DNA from: Otis tarda
Lineage: Eukaryota; Chordata; Aves; Otidiformes; Otididae
Direction: 5' to 3'
DNA: 64,000 bases
Assembly: GCA_026413225.1 (NCBI GenBank)
Contig: CM048560.1
Location: 13,534,001 to 13,598,000, forward strand
In this document: positions 59,220 through 64,000 of the stretch, in pieces
How positions within the stretch are numbered: the stretch's first letter is position 1
Layout: each line of letters begins with the position of its first letter
Program-made: the position numbers and the translations under genes
The notes under the pieces: generated by a model
What the model was told of the DNA's origin: nothing
Databases searched by the model: none
The model's input: only the letters and a program-made list of their open reading frames with translations

Positions 59220-60765
59220 AGTGAATGACACGAGTGTTTTCTATGAAATCCACAATAAATTGATTAAAGAAGTGCAAGGCTAGTTCGAATTAAGGCGTGG
59301 GCCTCTCAAATGGAACTTTATTGTGTATTCCTAGGAAATTGTCCACCAAATTTTGAAGATCATATTTAGACAAAACTCCCTTACGCTTCAATGACAGCTT
59401 CAGAGACTTCGGTTGACTGGCAGCCATCAGGGAAAGGGGAGCGTGCCCTGTGCAGCACATCAAACACGGGCGAGAGCCCGGCCCCGCTGAGGCTGGTAGC
59501 GGAACGTGAATGGAAATACGTTTCGTCAATTACAACTGCAAACCATGGGAGACAAGCATACTACTACTAAATGTAATTGTAAGACTAGGCAATGTTCAAC
59601 AAGGCATGAATTAGAACGATGCTTTAGGAGAATACACGTTGTTGACGCCAAACAAGCTTAGCCCACGGCTCTGGCTGACGCAGGAGCTGTAGAGAGGGCA
59701 GTTCAATGGACGCAGCACTACTAACAAGGTGCCAGAGCAATAGTCACTGCACCAACAGAAGGTGGCTCTGTCAGCTCCAAGACAGTTTGCCACAAGATAT
59801 GGAACTGCTCCTGAACTCAAAAGCAGGCCATGGTCTTTCTACGACCACATTTACTGTACTTGCAGATGTCAGCATCATTCTTGAAATAAAACTTGCGGAT
59901 ATATTGAGTATCACAGGTTAGACTAAATACTTGAGAAAAGGAGCCAAGACAGTATAAGTTTTATGAATTTAATAACATTTGCATTCCTTCCTAAGGGAAA
60001 ATGTATTGGTTTTCATCAGCTTTCAGACTATCAGCCTAATCTGGGGTGCATTGCCCCATACGTGTCTCCAGAGAACTCTAGGTATTTGCAACCAGTTTGA
60101 TCAGAGTTTGGCATTTCTTTGCTCTGAGCTGTTTGGCTTCTCTAATGAATAAACTTTAATGAACCCCAGAAAATTTCAGTCCCATGGAGTAATTTTTTTT
60201 TTTTTTTTTTTTGCTTTGCAACCTCCATATTGAACTTGCATTTGATTACAATAGACTAAAACCAATACTCTGATATTATTTTAGGATCTTTTCTTGTGTC
60301 CCATGAAGGACTGCTTATCAGATGTTTATGTTATCACATAAACTAAGGCTGATGACCAGGCATGGTGCTCAGTTTGCATATAAAACAATTTGTTTGACCT
60401 CTTCTGCTTTGGTTAATAACCAAATATTTTCTAAGCATTTGTTTGGTACACCAATCAGATTTCAGGTAGGTATTGATCACATTCCCCATTGGAAATAAAA
60501 ATAGAAGTAAATCATATAGGTATGGTACAATACGCTGTCTTAAAATGATGCCTAAAACACTGACAAAACTAATGATATCTACTAATGACTAAAACCAAAG
60601 GGAAACTAATGAGAGGCGTGACGTACTAGCTAGACATACAAGATAACAACCAAGTAGCATCTGCCAATTTGACTTAAGGATTTTTTTTTTTTCTTACATC
60701 AAGTAATTAATCTAACATTACTGAATATAATCCATGTCTAGGATGCCAAGCAGCTCTTCAGAAGT
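59220..60765 (-). other. Probable 3'UTR or spacer downstream of the micro-exon gene
   Basis: AT-rich, with a T22 run near 60,190. AATAAA on minus at 59,317-59,322 and ATTAAA-type motifs near 59,960 and 60,137 are candidate poly(A) signals for the gene to the right. The first would place its end within about 150 bases of the SLC35A3 CpG island. Confidence 0.4.
59290..59529 (-). other. Unassigned open frame, 79 codons
   Basis: A minus-strand frame with Lys/Leu-rich text (MAASQPKSLKLSLKRKG, DLQNLVDNFLGIHNKVPFER) directly upstream of the SLC35A3 island. No homologue recognised. It could be chance, a retrocopy fragment, or part of the neighbouring 3'UTR. The AATAAA at 59,317 lies inside it, which argues against it being coding. 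Confidence 0.12.
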
Positions 60766-60864
60766 TCATATAGACCATTTTGATGTAGCAGCAGAGAGAG
60801 CAAAAGCACTCAAAACACTGAACAACAGCAGGAATCCGGGAGAGGAGTGTTTCCCAGCAGAGCT
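60766..60864 (-). other. Terminal exon with hydrophobic C-terminus
   Basis: A long pyrimidine tract (CTCTTTTTTTTTCACAG) precedes 33 codons ending in TGA. The order is small polar residues, a His/Ser/Pro spacer, a 16-residue hydrophobic stretch and a short tail. Confidence 0.55.
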
Positions 60865-63800
60865 CTGTGAAAAAAAAAGAGAGCAACATGATAAACCCAA
60901 TTCAAAATGGTTCTATTTATTACTATTATACAAACACAGAAAGTTTCAAAGAAATCTTTTCCTATTAGCCCATTCCATTACGTAGACATTTCCGATGTTA
61001 AAAAATCATGCGCCACATCTAAAGTACATGATGTTCAGTTTTCAAGAGAAAGGCAGTATCAAAAGTATAAAGCACTTATGTGGTTCCAGTTTTCCTAATT
61101 TTTGTTGACACTATTCCTATTTATTATGTTGCACTTGTATTCTCAAACCTTTATTCAGATACAGGAAATCTGACAGATATCTCACCGTATAAACAGTACT
61201 TTCAGTTTTCTACAATATGTATAGGAAGAAACCAGTACAAACAACCACTTGACTTACCACTTGACTGCCGCCTGAGGAAGGTGAATTCTGAAAACAAACA
61301 AACAAATAAATCTAGAAGTGTTCCCACCCAGTGGTTTGGAACACAGTTTTGCCTGTGATCAATAAAATTTTAATAGCTTAACCCACAGCATGGTTTTAAC
61401 TTGTTGAAGAGGAAGGTAGCTTTGCATAGATAAAGTAATTAGTTTTAGTTACACACTATCTCATCTTACATCTGAAAATTTCAGCTAAAATTGATAAAAG
61501 GGCAAAAATATATTTTTCTTACATTCCATTATCATATTCCATACAGAGTTTTTCATCCCCATAGTTGAAAGCAGACACTAAAATTGATGAGTACTGGGGG
61601 TGGAGGGGAAGGCAAGTGCAAAACCAGGTAACTTGACAGTGAAAAACTCAACAATCTAGCTTATTAAAAAAAAAAAAAAAAAGTGAAGGATTAACTGAGC
61701 AGAGCCTATAAAAATCTACAAATAACAGAAATTTTGAAATAGAGGACAGCAAAATAAAACAAGACCTCTAACTGGAATGTGAAGAAAGACAGATTCAGAT
61801 TTAAATGTAACTGATACTGAAATAGCTTTCCCAGGCTGAGGCTGTATTTTCCACAGGAGTTTCTTTAAATATGCTCTAATACAAATGGAACTAATACAGA
61901 ATGTTCTCTTCCCAAAGTCATCCCAAACTTGCTCTATCAACCACCCAGGTTCTTTGTTTACTAAGAAAAGAAGATTAAAATGCTATGATGAAATTATTCT
62001 TACCGGTTTCCCAGAATAAGTGCTTCCTGAGCTAGAGAAACCCTGTAAAATAATTATAAACCATTTATTTTTTGTTCTATGAGACACCTAGTGAATCGTG
62101 TCCAAAGAGCACACAGCAGTCTTGAAAATGCCCTAGGTATTAGTAGTTTTGATACTGACTTTGATTTATCTTTTTCCTTCTACTTTTTTCCCCTACTTTA
62201 ATTGAATGGTCTCAAGTAAACACAACAGTCCTCTCTATTCCATGAATAAAGTTTCAGAGGATTTTCAAAGCAATATCATTGACTGAACTACAAAGTTTGC
62301 AACTGAAAGAGTTATTCTGGTATTTAAATACATCATTCTTAATAGAGTGATCCAAGCATGTTCCCTATGAGTAAGTAACAGAATACAGCAACACTTTCCA
62401 ATGAATACTGCCGCATCCTGAAGTTCAAGTTTGAACAAAATGGTAGAATCATAGAATAGTTTGGGTTGAAAGGGACCTTTAGAAGTCATCTAGTCCAACC
62501 TCCCTGCAATGAGCAGGGACAAAAATATTCCAATTTTTACTGGTCAGTTTTCTCAGATATTTACCATTGTAACATAATTTTAAATTTCACCCTCATTGTT
62601 ACCTATTTTAAAATACCAATATACATATTTCTAGCTTGGTTGTGGAATACTGAAAGAAGAATATCCTTACTGGCTTTCCTTGATGACTGCCTCCTGAGAA
62701 AGACGAACCCTGAAAAAAGATACTCGTTTTCGACTCTAAGCCTATTTGTATTTAGTATATTCTTGCTGTCTAGAATAAAGGACCACAGGAGAACAAACAC
62801 TGTTTTGTGTCCAGTCATCCAAAAATCCCAGGGAAAAGCTTATTTGAAATACAAATATTTAATATATTTCTGTTACAAGTATTCTTTTGAATGGTGCATT
62901 AGTCAGAGAATTTAATTCAAAGTTTTCAAGAAGAAGGAGCTGTTTGGTAGTTCTGATGTGTTTAATACACAGAAAGGAAAAAAATAATAAGGTCCAATTA
63001 AACATTAATTCACCTGCAATCAATCTACAGTTAGATTTTGGGGGAGTAGAGGTAAGCGTTAAGAGTCCTTTACACCACTACTTGAAGAAAGCTCCTATAA
63101 GGAAGGTAACTGAACATAAAAGAGGATACTGAAAAATTAGAAGTTCTGCAAGAGTCTTACTCAGTTTTCTGGCAAAGTTGCTCTGCTTATTTGGATATCA
63201 TTGCCAACAGGAAATCTTACAAGCCTTGACTCTTTAAGAAATGCCATCAAATATACTAAACAAAATGCCTCAGCTTTATGATTCATGTATAAGAAAATGT
63301 AACATTTGTGCCCACTTTTTAATAACAGGTGGATACACTTTATTTTCTATAAGAGATAAGCTAAAACATTGGGTGTGTTCATTTATATCTCCTGTGATTA
63401 ATGACAACAAGAGAAAGGTCTAAATTACATAGTAAAAAAAAGTGGTCTGAAACAGAAGATGAAAATATGCACAGTCAAATGTCAATTATTATTTCCTTCA
63501 AAAAGAAAAAGAAAATATTTTCTTCAAAGCAAGCCAGAAATACTTAAGATAAATGCATATAAAACCAATGAAAAAAAGTGAGCCCTGAGCATAAAGTATA
63601 TTATTACTATTAATTTAAACAGAACTAACTGTTTAGAAGTAACTGTTCAGAAGTCTCTTATAAAAAAATAAAGATCCTGTAATCTAATTCTATGATTACT
63701 AGAACTAATCCAGATATTGACTAGAAGTTCAGTTACAGAGCAAAATGCTGGCTCAAAACTATGGAACTGTGTGAAAATAAATACTGTATTTGCATTTGTT

Positions 63801-63986
63801 GAGATTATAGCAGGTAAGTAAATCATGTGACACACTTTGCATATGTAAGTAATTCTCAGAAAAATGTCTAGCCCATAACTAACTGGATATAATTTTTAAC
63901 AGGCTTATAAGAAAAAAGAAAAGTAAACTTGAAATTTTTTTACTTACTGGTTTACCGTGTTGTCTGCCTCCAGAAGAATATGGGCC
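60766..63986 (-). CDS. Unrecognised gene: micro-exon-encoded Gly/Ser repeat protein with GPI-signal-like C-terminus (3' part)
   Basis: Five minus-strand exons with canonical splice sites: 63986-63948, 62709-62671 and 62042-62004 (39 nt each), 61287-61258 (30 nt) and a terminal exon 60864-60766 ending in TGA. All introns are phase 0. The three 39-nt exons each code one 13-residue repeat of the form G-x-x-x-S-G-[GS]-x-x-x-G-K-P. The 30-nt exon codes a shortened unit. The last exon begins SSAGKHSSPG, followed by the hydrophobic FLLLFSVLSAFALSAA and a short TSKWSI end, as expected for a GPI-anchor signal (small residues, spacer, hydrophobic tail). The 5' part, including any signal peptide, lies beyond the window's right edge. 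It sits upstream of SLC35A3 in the same orientation, where mammals have only the distance to AGL. I do not recognise a homologue. Alternatives are a single-pass membrane protein, or a gene now decaying. Confidence 0.6.
61258..61287 (-). other. Micro-exon, shortened repeat unit 4 (NSPSSGGSQV)
   Basis: Acceptor GTTTTCAG, 30 nt, donor GTAAGTC. Codes NSPSSGGSQV. It lacks the three residues that close the other units. Confidence 0.6.
62004..62042 (-). other. Micro-exon, repeat unit 3 (GFSSSGSTYSGKP)
   Basis: Acceptor ATTTTACAG, 39 nt, donor GTAAGAA. Codes GFSSSGSTYSGKP in phase 0. Confidence 0.65.
62445..62521 (-). mobile_element. CR1 LINE 3'-terminal fragment
   Basis: Plus strand shows TAGAATCATAGAATAGTTTG, GGACCTTTAGAAGTCATCTA and GTCCAACCTCCCTGCAATGA, the antisense of a CR1 3' end. 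It lies in an intron of the micro-exon gene. Confidence 0.88.
62671..62709 (-). other. Micro-exon, repeat unit 2 (GSSFSGGSHQGKP)
   Basis: Acceptor TCTTTTTTCAG, 39 nt, donor GTAAGG. Codes GSSFSGGSHQGKP in phase 0. Confidence 0.65.
63948..63986 (-). other. Micro-exon, repeat unit 1 seen (GPYSSGGRQHGKP)
   Basis: Acceptor ATCTTACAG, 39 nt, donor GTAAGTAA. Codes GPYSSGGRQHGKP in phase 0. Confidence 0.65.
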
Positions 63987-64000
63987 CTGTAAGATGTCAA

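Noticed and set aside
58460-59277. Long frames on both strands at 58.4-59.3 kb
   Set aside because: Same CpG-island effect: overlapping frames of Pro/Ala/Gly/Arg on both strands at the SLC35A3 promoter.
61184-61207. 24-nt segment with acceptor-like and donor-like ends between the terminal and 30-nt micro-exons
   Set aside because: Does not match the repeat pattern and the acceptor is weak; not included in the gene model.

Overview
The window is vertebrate nuclear DNA, almost certainly from a bird. It carries three genes that vertebrates keep as neighbours: SASS6, MFSD14A (HIAT1) and SLC35A3. Introns are short, coding exons are small with GT-AG borders, two CpG-island promoters are present, and the interspersed repeats are of avian type: CR1 LINEs ending in the ATTCTATG/ATTCTAT 3' tail, an ERVL-type LTR and two related solo LTRs. 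The species cannot be told from the sequence alone.

Layout. 62-11,070 (+): the 3' part of SASS6, 14 coding exons from late in the head domain to the stop, then a 3'UTR. 11,070-11,757: a short convergent spacer with a small tandem repeat. 11,758-27,200 (-): complete MFSD14A, 12 coding exons giving 491 aa, with a CpG-island promoter at about 26.7-27.3 kb. 27.3-35.3 kb: an AT-rich intergenic stretch with no proven gene but several exon-like segments on the minus strand. 35.4-59.2 kb (-): complete SLC35A3, 7 coding exons giving 326 aa, with a roughly 14-kb first intron full of CR1 and LTR insertions and a CpG-island promoter at 58.3-59.2 kb. 59.2-64 kb (-): the 3' end of a further gene I do not recognise. 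It is built of 39-nt micro-exons, each coding one 13-residue Gly/Ser repeat, and ends in a hydrophobic C-terminus that looks like a GPI-anchor signal.

The three known genes do unrelated jobs: centriole cartwheel assembly, a major-facilitator membrane protein, and Golgi UDP-N-acetylglucosamine import. They share only conserved gene order. The most promising undescribed item is the micro-exon repeat gene at 60.7-64 kb. Next are an open two-exon reading frame just past the SASS6 stop (9.9-10.36 kb) and candidate minus-strand exons between MFSD14A and SLC35A3. Exon borders were placed by eye from splice consensus, reading-frame continuity and recalled vertebrate homologues. No search was run.
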